Source: an uncultured Olsenella sp. (GTDB taxonomy: Bacteria; Actinomycetota; Coriobacteriia; Coriobacteriales; Atopobiaceae). From it: a stretch of 64,000 bases of DNA. The stretch covers positions 62,001 through 126,000 of the forward strand of contig CASEHX010000016.1 of the NCBI GenBank assembly GCA_949287905.1, given 5' to 3'. Shown here in pieces: positions 43,633 to 51,900 of this stretch (position 1 is the first letter of the stretch; each line of letters begins with the position of its first letter). Under the pieces are notes generated by a model that saw nothing but the letters and a program-made list of their open reading frames with translations, was not told the origin of the DNA and did no database searches. The position numbers and the translations under genes are program-made.

Positions 43633-43719
43633 GTGATCCTCCAATGGTTGGCCTTGCCGTGGGGACCATCATAGGCTCGGGGCGTGACGCCGATGGCGTG
43701 GTCTGCGAGACGTTTGCCT

Positions 43720-43758
43720 GTCTGAAACGAAAGAGGCCAGGGATTGCTCCCTGGCCTC
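43720..43758 (-). terminator. Terminator of tRNA-Pro
   Basis: GAGGCCAGGG and its reverse complement (43733-43742 and 43749-43758) have a 6-nt loop and are followed on the minus strand by TTTCGTTT. It lies nine bases beyond the tRNA 3' end and before serC. Confidence 0.85.
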
Positions 43759-43766
43759 GAAAGTTC

Positions 43767-43843
<77 letters not shown>

Positions 43844-43907
43844 TTTGCGAAGAAGAACTATAGCACCCTTCCTTGAAGAGGGCAAGAGGATTTTGGATAT
43901 GCCTGCC

Positions 43908-44786
43908 TCATGCGCAGGCGTCGACGCGAGCGCCGCTCTTGTCGCAGGTAGTCTCAATCGTGCCCGCGGCGCCCTCAAGGTCGCGGATGACCTCGCCCAC
44001 GGCGGGGGCGCAGATGCGGCTCCCGGCGAGCGGGTTCTTGACGCTGATGATCGGCGCCGTGAGCGTCGCCACGACATGGCTGCGCTCGAAGGCGAGGTCG
44101 CAGTCGACCATCTGGCAGTTCACAAGGCTCAGGTCCTTGCAGTAGCAGAGCGGCTGCGTGCCCTGGATGAGGCAGTTCTCGAAGGTGAGGCCCTCGCTGT
44201 ACCAGCCCAGGTACTCGCCGCGCACGCGGCAGTTTCGCACGACGACGTTCTTGGCATGCCAAAAGGCGTCCTTGGTGTCGAAGTCGCAATTTTCGAATAC
44301 GGCATCCTCGATGTACTGGAAGGAGTACTTTCCCGTGAAGCGGACGTTGCGGAAGCGAAGCATCGTCGAGCGCATCATGAAGTACTCGCTCGTAGCGGTG
44401 CAGTCCTCCATCTCGATGCCGCGCGTTGACCAGCCGAACTCCGGGGAGATGATGTCGCAGCCGCGCATTCGCACGTCCGTGCACTCGCGGAGCGCCTTGA
44501 TGCCGTGGAGGCGGCTGTCCTCGATGGTCACGTCGCTGCTGTACCAGAGCGCGGCGCGGCAGAGCTCGGTCATCTCGACGTCGCGCAGCGCGAGACCGTG
44601 GTCGTGCCAGAACGGGTAGCGCAGGTTCATGAAGGCCCCGTCAACGGTGACCCTCTCGCACTCCTTGAGGGCGCTCTCGCCGTCGGCCGGTCCGTCGAAG
44701 TGACAGTTCCGCACGGTCACGTCGCGCACGCCGTAGAGCGCGCGCTCCTCGTCGAACGTTTGGTTCTCAACAATCCTCTTGCTCAT
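43908..44786 (-). CDS. DUF3737 family protein (right-handed parallel beta-helix type)
   Basis: Protein of 292 residues rich in short repeated strands with N-C and E-x-C motifs (VRNCHFDGP, MRGCDI, FENCDFDTKDAFWHAKNV, VRNCRVRGE). This is the pattern of DUF3737, a predicted parallel beta-helix. The function is unknown. The ATG at 44786 follows GAGGGG; upstream open frame is shadow of the hydrolase gene. It lies 10 bases after the hydrolase gene and is probably co-transcribed with it. Confidence 0.85.
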   Translation of the reverse strand: MSKRIVENQTFDEERALYGVRDVTVRNCHFDGPADGESALKECERVTVDGAFMNLRYPFWHDHGLALRDVEMTELCRAALWYSSDVTIEDSRLHGIKALRECTDVRMRGCDIISPEFGWSTRGIEMEDCTATSEYFMMRSTMLRFRNVRFTGKYSFQYIEDAVFENCDFDTKDAFWHAKNVVVRNCRVRGEYLGWYSEGLTFENCLIQGTQPLCYCKDLSLVNCQMVDCDLAFERSHVVATLTAPIISVKNPLAGSRICAPAVGEVIRDLEGAAGTIETTCDKSGARVDACA

Positions 44787-44796
44787 AAGACCCCTC

Positions 44797-45789
44797 TTAT
44801 TGCTGCAAGTGCTTCTCGAAGAACGTCTGGATCTTGTCCCAGGGGATGGCGTTCTTGCCACCTCCGTCGTAGAGGTCGGTATGGACCGCGCCCGGAACGA
44901 GTACGAGCTCCTTGTTGTCGCCCTTGAGCCGGGAGAAGGCGTCCTTGCCCATGTAGCAGGAATGCGCCGCCTCGCCATGAAGCACCATGACGGCGCCCTC
45001 GATTTCGTCGGCATAGGCAAGGATGGGCTGGTTGAGGAAGCTCTGGGTGCCGATGGCGTTCCAGCCGTCGTTTGAGTTGAGCGATCGGGGGTGATAGCCG
45101 CGCGGAGTCTTGTAGTAGGCGTAGTAGTCGCGCACGAACCACGGCGCGTCCTCGGGGAGCGGGTCCACGACGCCGCCGGCGCGCTCGTAGGTTCCCGCTG
45201 CGTAGTCGCTGGTGCGCTGCGCTGCGAGAGCGCGGCGAGAAGAGTTTCGCGCCTCGGGGCTGTCGGCCTCATCGAAGTAGCCCTTCGCGCTGACGCGGCT
45301 CATGTCGTACATCGTGGAGGCGACCGTCGCCTTGATGCGCGGGTCGAGCGCCGCGGCGTTGATGGCGAGCCCTCCCCATCCGCAGATGCCGATGATGCCC
45401 ACGCGTTTTGCGTCCACGTCGTCGCGGCACGAGAGGTAGTCGATAGCCGCGAGGAAGTCCTCGGTGTTGATATCCGGACTCGCCATGTAGCGGGGTTCCC
45501 CGCCGGACTCGCCTGTGTACGAGGGGTCAAAGGCGATCGTGAGGAAACCTCGTTCCGCCAGGGTCTGCGCGTAGAGCCCGGAGCACTGTTCCTTCACGGC
45601 TCCAAAGGGCCCGCAGACAGCGATCGCGGCGAGTCGGGCGTTCGCCGCCGCGCGGCGCGGCTGGTAGAGGTCCGCGGCAAGCGTGATGCCGTAGCGGTTA
45701 TGAAATGTCACTTTCGTATGGTCGACGGCGTCGGACTGGGGGAACGTCTTGTCCCATTCGCTGGTGAGCTGCAGCTTCTCCTCGGTCAT
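44797..45789 (-). CDS. Alpha/beta hydrolase (YcjY-like)
   Basis: Hydrolase of 330 residues. The oxyanion region and Asp/His positions are recognisable (AFDPSYTGES, GAVHTDLYDG). The nucleophile elbow reads GICGWGG in place of GxSxG, so either Cys is the nucleophile, as in dienelactone hydrolases, or activity differs. The gene overlaps the end of the small Cys-rich gene upstream by 4 bp. A divergent LysR gene probably regulates the group. The substrate is unknown. Confidence 0.75.
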   Translation of the reverse strand: MTEEKLQLTSEWDKTFPQSDAVDHTKVTFHNRYGITLAADLYQPRRAAANARLAAIAVCGPFGAVKEQCSGLYAQTLAERGFLTIAFDPSYTGESGGEPRYMASPDINTEDFLAAIDYLSCRDDVDAKRVGIIGICGWGGLAINAAALDPRIKATVASTMYDMSRVSAKGYFDEADSPEARNSSRRALAAQRTSDYAAGTYERAGGVVDPLPEDAPWFVRDYYAYYKTPRGYHPRSLNSNDGWNAIGTQSFLNQPILAYADEIEGAVMVLHGEAAHSCYMGKDAFSRLKGDNKELVLVPGAVHTDLYDGGGKNAIPWDKIQTFFEKHLQQ

Positions 45790-46031
45790 GGTCTCTCCTC
45801 TCTGCGTGCCGGCATCTCCAGGGAAACACGTCCCAAAAGGTGGTCGATCGCGTCAATGCCGCGCTGGCTGGCTCGCATCTCGCCTACGAGGCGGGACCGC
45901 TCCTCCAGGAGCACGCGCTTCGTCTCGCGCACGCGACCCTCCTCGCAGCAACAGCGAGCGCGCTCGGCGGTAGCGTCGTCACAGGCGCAGTCGCTCAGGC
46001 AGCGCTCGATGTCCGTGGTCAGGTCCCCCAT
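45786..46031 (-). CDS. Small Cys-rich helical protein, unknown function
   Basis: Protein of 81 residues. Six cysteines lie close together in the first 35 residues (CLSDCACDD and CCCEEG), then a charged helix rich in Arg/Glu. The ATG at 46031 follows GAGGAGG. The spacing CxxxCxC...CCC could bind metal or sense redox state. It is the first gene of the run leading to the hydrolase and DUF3737 genes, divergent from LysR. I do not recognise the family. Confidence 0.6.
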   Translation of the reverse strand: MGDLTTDIERCLSDCACDDATAERARCCCEEGRVRETKRVLLEERSRLVGEMRASQRGIDAIDHLLGRVSLEMPARREERP

Positions 46032-46074
46032 GGATGCCTCCTCTCTTGATGTTGAGTTTAGCGACGCGACGTCA

Positions 46075-46110
46075 ACATGTATAATTCCTATATCGTATGC
46101 AATTGCATGC
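46075..46110. promoter_or_regulatory. Divergent promoter region with LysR-type palindrome
   Basis: An A+T-rich gap between the divergent small Cys-rich gene and lysR. It contains TATAAT (46080-46085) and a perfect palindrome ATGCAATTGCAT (46097-46108). The position is where LysR regulators usually bind. I could not assign -35 boxes. Confidence 0.45.
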
Positions 46111-46138
46111 ATAAATCGCATAAGAGAGCGAGAAGAAC

Positions 46139-47014
46139 ATGGAGCTGAGGCACCTCCGATACTTCCTCATGGTCGCCCGCGAGGGCACGATCTCCGGCGC
46201 GGCAGCGGCGCTGCACGTCTCGCAGCCATCCCTCTCGCGCCAGATGCAGGAGCTCGAGCGCGACCTGGGCGTATGCCTCTTCGATCGCGGCAGTAGGCAC
46301 ATCACGCTCACGGAGCCGGGCATGCGGCTGCGACGGCGCGCGGAGGAGATCGTTGATCTCGTCGGACGCACCGAGGACGAGTTTCGCCTCACGGCTGACA
46401 CCCTTTCCGGAGAGGTGCGCATCGGCGGTGGCGAGACGCCTGCGATGGGTCTTCTCGCCGACGTCATGGCTTGGTTCGTTGATGCCTATCCGCTTGTCCG
46501 CTTCTCGCTCTTCAGCGGCAACGCCGAGAACGTCAGCGAGCGACTGGACAGCGGGCGGCTCGACTTTGGTGTGTTCGTCGGTCATGCCGACCTCTCGCGT
46601 TACGAGTTTCTCCAGCTGCCCGCCCACGACCGCTGGGGCGCCTTCATGCGCGAGGACGACCCGCTCGCGGAGCTTGATTGCGTGACCCCGGTTGATCTGG
46701 CGAGTCGCTCGCTCATTCTGTCCGAGCAGGCCACTCGGGAGATGGGCGCGTGGTTTCACAGGGACCTCGAGGACCTTGATGTCGTTGCAACCTACAACCT
46801 GCTCTATAATGCCGCGCTTCTTGCCAGACGCGGAATCGGCGTGGTTGTCAGCCTTGAGGGCATTGTTGATACGAGCGAGGGATCGGGACTGGCGTTCAGG
46901 CCCCTCGAGCCCGCCATCTCGGCGGACGTGTTCATCGCTTGGAAGCGCTACCAGTCCTTCTCTCCCACCGCCGAGGCGTTTCTCGGTGAGATTCGTTCCC
47001 GTTGGGCCGTCTGA
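46139..47014 (+). CDS. LysR-family transcriptional regulator
   Basis: Regulator of 291 residues. The N-terminal HTH reads RHLRYFLMVAREGTISGAAAALHVSQPSLS. The effector-binding domain follows from about residue 90. It is divergent from the Cys-rich / hydrolase / DUF3737 group and probably controls it. The inducer is unknown. Confidence 0.93.
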   Translation: MELRHLRYFLMVAREGTISGAAAALHVSQPSLSRQMQELERDLGVCLFDRGSRHITLTEPGMRLRRRAEEIVDLVGRTEDEFRLTADTLSGEVRIGGGETPAMGLLADVMAWFVDAYPLVRFSLFSGNAENVSERLDSGRLDFGVFVGHADLSRYEFLQLPAHDRWGAFMREDDPLAELDCVTPVDLASRSLILSEQATREMGAWFHRDLEDLDVVATYNLLYNAALLARRGIGVVVSLEGIVDTSEGSGLAFRPLEPAISADVFIAWKRYQSFSPTAEAFLGEIRSRWAV

Positions 47015-47034
47015 CCTGAGCTGGTTTCACGGCC

Positions 47035-47111
47035 ATAGCATACACTGGCCGCGATTCGGCAAACCGTCAACTGGGCAAATAGTGGCGGCGAGGTGCCCCA
47101 GTGTATGCTAT
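47035..47111. repeat. 77-bp inverted-repeat element related in layout to the 75-bp family
   Basis: Perfect 14-bp arms ATAGCATACACTGG (47035-47048) and reverse complement (47098-47111) enclose a 49-nt core. GGCC just outside each arm could add pairing with a 2-nt offset. The arms begin ATA-purine-CA as do those of the 75-bp family, but the rest differs. It lies between convergent lysR and the cysteine hydrolase gene. Confidence 0.8.
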
Positions 47112-47153
47112 TTGGCCGTGTCGGCCGCCTTACCTGTCTTGAGCTGCGCGCGA

Positions 47154-47711
47154 CTACGCCAGCGCCGCCTCAAGCTCCGCGACGGTCGCGAGCTCGGAGC
47201 CATAGCACTTCTCGCAGTGCTCGAGCGCGCCCTCCTGGGTGCCACAGAGGAAGGTCATCGTGGCATCGGTTACCACGACGGAGGCGTAGTTGTTGAAGTA
47301 GGCGTCGGCCAGGGTGTGGAGCACGCAGATGTTGGTGTCCGCGCCCACGGCGATGACGGTCTTGACGCCCAGCTCGCGCAGGGTGAGGTCGAGGTCAGTC
47401 TGAAAGAAGCCCGAATAGCGGCGCTTGGGAATGATGATGTCGGCCTCCCCCACCTCGATCTCCGGGAATATGCGCGTCTCGCCTGCCACGCCGTGCTCGC
47501 CCCAGAGCTCGAGCTCGCGGTCGAGGCCACGGACGTGCGCGTCATTGCAAAAGATCACCGGAATGCCCGCCGCGTGACATGCGGCCACTGAGCGCGCGAC
47601 GGCGCTGCGATACGCGGCGGTGGCAGCGTCGGGGTCGTAGAGCGAGTCGTCCCCCACGGCCTCAATGGCGTCGATGACGAGCAGTGCGGCAGCAGACAGA
47701 TCGGTGTTCAT
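47154..47711 (-). CDS. Isochorismatase-family cysteine hydrolase
   Basis: Protein of 185 residues with the cysteine-hydrolase triad: Asp14 (LLVIDAIEA), Lys in IIIPKRRYSGF and Cys in GADTNICVLHT. These enzymes hydrolyse nicotinamide, isochorismate or similar amides and ethers. The zinc-site residues of nicotinamidase are not clear, so the substrate is unknown. It is a single gene with flanking inverted repeats on both sides. Confidence 0.85.
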   Translation of the reverse strand: MNTDLSAAALLVIDAIEAVGDDSLYDPDAATAAYRSAVARSVAACHAAGIPVIFCNDAHVRGLDRELELWGEHGVAGETRIFPEIEVGEADIIIPKRRYSGFFQTDLDLTLRELGVKTVIAVGADTNICVLHTLADAYFNNYASVVVTDATMTFLCGTQEGALEHCEKCYGSELATVAELEAALA

Positions 47712-48023
47712 TGCGTCTCCCTCCGGGTTGCGTTGGCGACGACTCTACCATGACATGACGCCGCAGGGGGACGATTTGAGTCGCCCGACGTCCAAGAGGC
47801 AGTAATTTGGCCCTCCACTGTCACTTTTGGCCTCGTTTGTGTGGACGGGTGCAAAATCCCCATAAGTTATTGAAGCAATATGAATTGTTATCTGGGACGA
47901 TGCGGGCGGGTTTTGACGTGGAGGCGGATTGAGGAGAGAATTGCCACACAAACGAGCCTCAAAATGACATCGGATGGCCAAAATACTGCCTCAAGTGCTT
48001 CGTGCGAGGAGGGAGCACCGTAC
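47712..48023. other. Divergent intergenic region with 197-bp imperfect inverted repeat
   Basis: Two 49-nt arms (47796-47844 and 47944-47992) are reverse complements at 41 of 49 positions, with no gaps, around a 99-nt spacer. The spacer includes an A+T-rich stretch. The region carries the promoters of the cysteine hydrolase (-) and the MGMT-type gene (+). Confidence 0.75.
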
Positions 48024-48338
48024 ATGAACGACGGATTCTTCGAGCGAGCATGGGATGTCGTGCGTCAGATCCCCGAGGGACGCGTGGCCAGCTACGGGCA
48101 GGTGGCGCGTCTCATGGGCGCGCCTCGCTGCGCGCGTCAGGTGGGTTATGCCATGCACGGCAGCCCCGGGGTCACCGGCGGGGTACCGTGCCATCGGGTT
48201 GTCTTCGCGGACGGATCTCTGGCACCGGGCTTTGCGTTTGGCGGTCCTGGTGAGCAGCGCCGCATGCTCGAGGTCGAGGGCGTTGGCTTTCTGGGCGACG
48301 GACGCGTGGATATGAAGAATTTCTCCTGGGAGGCGTAG
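48024..48338 (+). CDS. MGMT-family protein (single alkyltransferase domain)
   Basis: Protein of 104 residues made only of the DNA-binding/active domain of O6-alkylguanine-DNA alkyltransferase. VRQIPEGRVASYGQVARLMG and the motif PCHRV are present. Alkyltransferase-like proteins of this size usually have Trp instead of Cys at this site; here the Cys is kept, so alkyl transfer remains possible. The ATG at 48024 follows GAGGAGGGAG. The frame runs open into the inverted repeat upstream, but without homology. Confidence 0.88.
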   Translation: MNDGFFERAWDVVRQIPEGRVASYGQVARLMGAPRCARQVGYAMHGSPGVTGGVPCHRVVFADGSLAPGFAFGGPGEQRRMLEVEGVGFLGDGRVDMKNFSWEA

Positions 48339-48384
48339 ACGGGCGGAAACGGGTACAAGAGCGCCAGTCAATCAAGGAGGCCCC

Positions 48385-48858
48385 ATGTCATACGCCATCA
48401 TCTGCAGCTCAAAGACCGGCAACACGGAAAAGCTCGCTCAGCGTGCGCGCGAGGTTCTGGGAGAGGAGAACGAGTGCCCGGTCGTCGACGCCGATCTGGT
48501 GCTCGTTGGATCCTGGACCGACAAGGGTGGCATGGACCCAGCTCTTGCAGATACGCTCCCCCAGCTTGCCGACAAGAAGGTCTTCCTCTTCGGAACCTGC
48601 GGATTTGGCGGCAGCCAGAAGTACTACGACCGCGTGCTTGACCGCTTTGCCGCGATGCTGCCGGATTGCGCCCGTGTGGTCGGACGCTTCATGTGCCAGG
48701 GTCAGATGCCGCCTGCCGTGCGCGAGCGCTACGTGAAGATGTCCAACCAGGACCCGGCGCGCTTCGAGCCCATGATCGAGAACTTCGACCGCGCGCTCGG
48801 CCACCCCGACGCAGACGACCTCGGTGCCTTCGAGGCGGCGCTGCGTGACGTTCTCTAG
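48385..48858 (+). CDS. Flavodoxin-like protein
   Basis: Protein of 157 residues with the FMN phosphate loop SSKTGNTEKLA at the N-terminus and a Gly-rich FMN loop FGTCGFGGSQKYYD. It is an electron-transfer flavoprotein or a reductase partner. AAGGAGG precedes the ATG. The C-terminal 40 residues are helical and charged. No obvious redox partner is adjacent, so the pathway is unknown. Confidence 0.85.
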   Translation: MSYAIICSSKTGNTEKLAQRAREVLGEENECPVVDADLVLVGSWTDKGGMDPALADTLPQLADKKVFLFGTCGFGGSQKYYDRVLDRFAAMLPDCARVVGRFMCQGQMPPAVRERYVKMSNQDPARFEPMIENFDRALGHPDADDLGAFEAALRDVL

Positions 48859-48883
48859 GCTGATTTCGTGCCCCGTAGACGAC

Positions 48884-48913
48884 GAGGCCCCCGTCCGCTC
48901 GGACGGGGGCCTC
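48884..48913. terminator. Bidirectional terminator between convergent genes
   Basis: Perfect 14-bp arms GAGGCCCCCGTCCG and reverse complement with a 2-nt loop lie between the flavodoxin gene (+) and the GH31 gene (-). The T-tract is missing on both sides, but position and strength support termination. Confidence 0.8.
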
Positions 48914-48945
48914 GCGCGTTAGGTGGGCTCGGAGCCTAGGTTTCG

Positions 48946-51900
48946 CTAGTCGTCGGACCTGCGACCATGGCGGAGCATAATTCCACCCGCAATCGCGGAG
49001 AGGGCGCCGGCGACAGAGACGCCCGCGGCGGCCATCGTCGTGGGGTCGCTCGTCTGCGGAACCGTGCCGCCCCCGGACGTTCCGGGCTTCGTGGAGGAGC
49101 CACCCTGGCCAGACGTCGAGGGCGGGGTGTCCGCCTCGTCCTTGAGGCCGTCGATGGCGGCCTGCAGCTGTGCGAGAGCGTCGCTCAGCTCGGAGGCCGT
49201 GGCGTTCTCGTTGGCGAGAACCTCCTTGGCGTGATCGATGGCGTCCGCAAGCGCGGAAACCGTGGCCTGCGTCTTTCCGGCCGTGTCGATCGCCTCTGCC
49301 TTGGCCACGAGGTCGCTGAGCTCCTGACGCGCGTCGTCAACCGGAGCGGCGTCGACAAGGCCCTCGATGGCGTCCTTGAGGTCGTCGTAGGCGGACTGGA
49401 TCTCCTCGGGCGTGGCGTCCTCGCGGGCGTAGACGTCCTTGGCTGCCTGGAGCGCAGCCTGGAGCTGTGCGACGGAAGCCTCGGTCTTCCCAGCGGTGTC
49501 CAGCTCCTCGGCGGTGGCGATAAGCTCGCCGAGCGTCTTGCGGTCGGCGTCGGCGGGCGGAACGGTGGCCTTGACGAGGCCCTCATAGGCTTCCGTGAGC
49601 GTCTTCACGCACTGGTCGATCGTATCCTGCGTCGCCTGGTCGTCGGCGAGGATGCGCTCGGCGTCACCGAGGGCGAGCTCGAACGGGGTCCACGTCGCCG
49701 TGGTGTAGTCCTCGGGCCGCAGACCCTCGGCCTTGATGGTGTCGACGAGCTTCTGGAGCTCGGACCTGTCGACGCCAGCGGCAACGCTGCCGGTGGTGAA
49801 GTCGAGCAGCGGGCCGATCGTCCAGGTGGAGGCCTCGAGGTCGACGGTGGTGTCGATCTTCGCCTTCAGCTGGAAGGTGGCGATGACGTCGCTTCCGGAA
49901 TAGAGGTCCTTGTCCCCCTCGTTGATGAAGGAGAGGTTCACGCTCTGCGTTCCGTCGGTGTAGGAGGTCTTGGCGACGGAGCGGTTGCTCATCCCGGAGA
50001 CGACGTCGGACGCGGAGATGGAGCCGGCGACGAACTCGAACTGCTCATCGCTGAAGTGAACGAGCGCGCCGAGCGCGTTGGCGTTCTCGACGCCGTTGGC
50101 CTTGACGCTGACCGTCACGACGTCCCCGGCCTTGACGGACGCGGAGTCGGCGCTCACTTGGAGCTCGCCAGAGACCTCGGCATCCTTGGACGAGGGCGCG
50201 TAGCCGGCCATGAAGTGGGCGAGGTCGTAGACGTCATAGGCATCGTTCTCGTTGAGGTCGAGGTAGAAGCGAGAAACGCGCGTGGCGAACATGTCCTCCT
50301 CGCCGCCACGGTTCTCGAGGCCGATGACCTGACCGAGGTTGCCGTAGTCGAGGCCGCTGCAGGTATCGCTGCCGCTCAGGGAGCCGACGGCGAAGCCCTT
50401 GGACCCGTCGACCTTCCAGAAGCAGATCTCCGCTGCGGTCCAGTAGCTGTCGGTCTGGACGGCGAGCATGCGGACGTAGCGGGCGACGACGGGCTTCTCG
50501 AAGCTGACGATCTTCACCTCTTCGTTGGAGCCGGTGAAGTCATAGGTGCCCTGATCGGTCCAGTGGACCCCGTCGAGGCTCGTCTCGATCTGCATCTTCT
50601 TGACGTAGCCGAAGTTGGAGGGCCAGTACTCGAGGCGCTCGAACTGGTACGCAAGGCCGTAGTCGATGTTGAGCGCACGCCCGGTTCCGTTGGCGGTGCC
50701 GTTGTACGTTCCGGAGAGCATGCAGCCGGCGCTCGAGGCGGTCTTGTGGTCGAAGGCGTACTTCTCCTCGTAGCCGCCCCACGGGCCGTAGTCGAGCGTC
50801 GCGCTCACGGGCGAGGGAACGTTGCGCCAGGGGTCCTGGGCGGTCCTGACGGTGATCTCATCGCTCCATGCGGACACGCCCTCGGCGTTGCGTGCGCGCA
50901 CCTGGTAGGTGTGCGTGCTGTCGTAGTCGAGGCCCGTGTGGATGAAGGAGGTGAGGTCGGAGGCGACGCCGGCGCGACCGTCGACCTTGAGGTCGTAGGC
51001 GGTGGCGCCGTCGACGGCGTTCCAGGTGACGGTGATGCTCGTCGGGGTGATGGAGTCCTCGACCGCGGCGAGGACGGGGGCCTCGAGCGCGTCGTTGGGC
51101 TCCTCGTTGGGGAGCTCGCGCGTGTTCTGGAAGCCCTCGACCGTGAGGGTCTGGGCGTTCTGCGAGACGTCGGTCTCGGCGAACTTCACGTAGAGCTTGG
51201 GCGTCGTGGAGATCTCGGTGTTTGCGAAGTCCTCGCCCTCGAGGCAGAAGGTGTTGAGGTTGGGGGACTCGTCATAGAGATAGATTGCCTGACCGGCCTC
51301 GGGCTCGGTGGAGTCGAAGGCAGCCTTGTCGGAGACCTTGACGAGCTCGAGCTCCTGGCTGCCGTTCTTGGCGACGACGCTCGCGGGCTCGGCGGAGACG
51401 TTCACGACGAACGTGCTCACGCGGTTGGGGTCATAGCCCTCGTAGGTGCCGGTGGATGCGTTGATCGTGAAGACGCCGGTTCCGTCGGAGACCTCGGAGG
51501 CGTAGTGCGTGGAGACGCTGCCGCCGTAGGAGATGGTGCTCTGGGTGCCGTAGGCCTCGTCGCTCGAGTCCTGCGTGTTGACGGCGGTGGTGCCGTCGTC
51601 CTCGTAGCCGTAGTAGCTGCCGCTGCCCTCGGTCGCAAAGAACTCGGTGATGCGACGGGTCTTGTCGAGACCCTCGGGGTTGTCCTCGGACTTGGCCTGC
51701 GGGTTGTTGTTCGCCTCGTACATGGGGACGATGGCGTTGGCCTTCACGAAGACAGGAAGCTTCCAGAGCGGGGCATCGTAGTTGTTGAGCACCTGACCGC
51801 CGCGGTACTGCGTGCCGGAGAGGTAGTCGATCCAGATGTCGTTCTCGTCGCCAGGCAGGTAGATGCCGTTGCGGACGTCATTGCCGTTCTCGTCCGCCTG

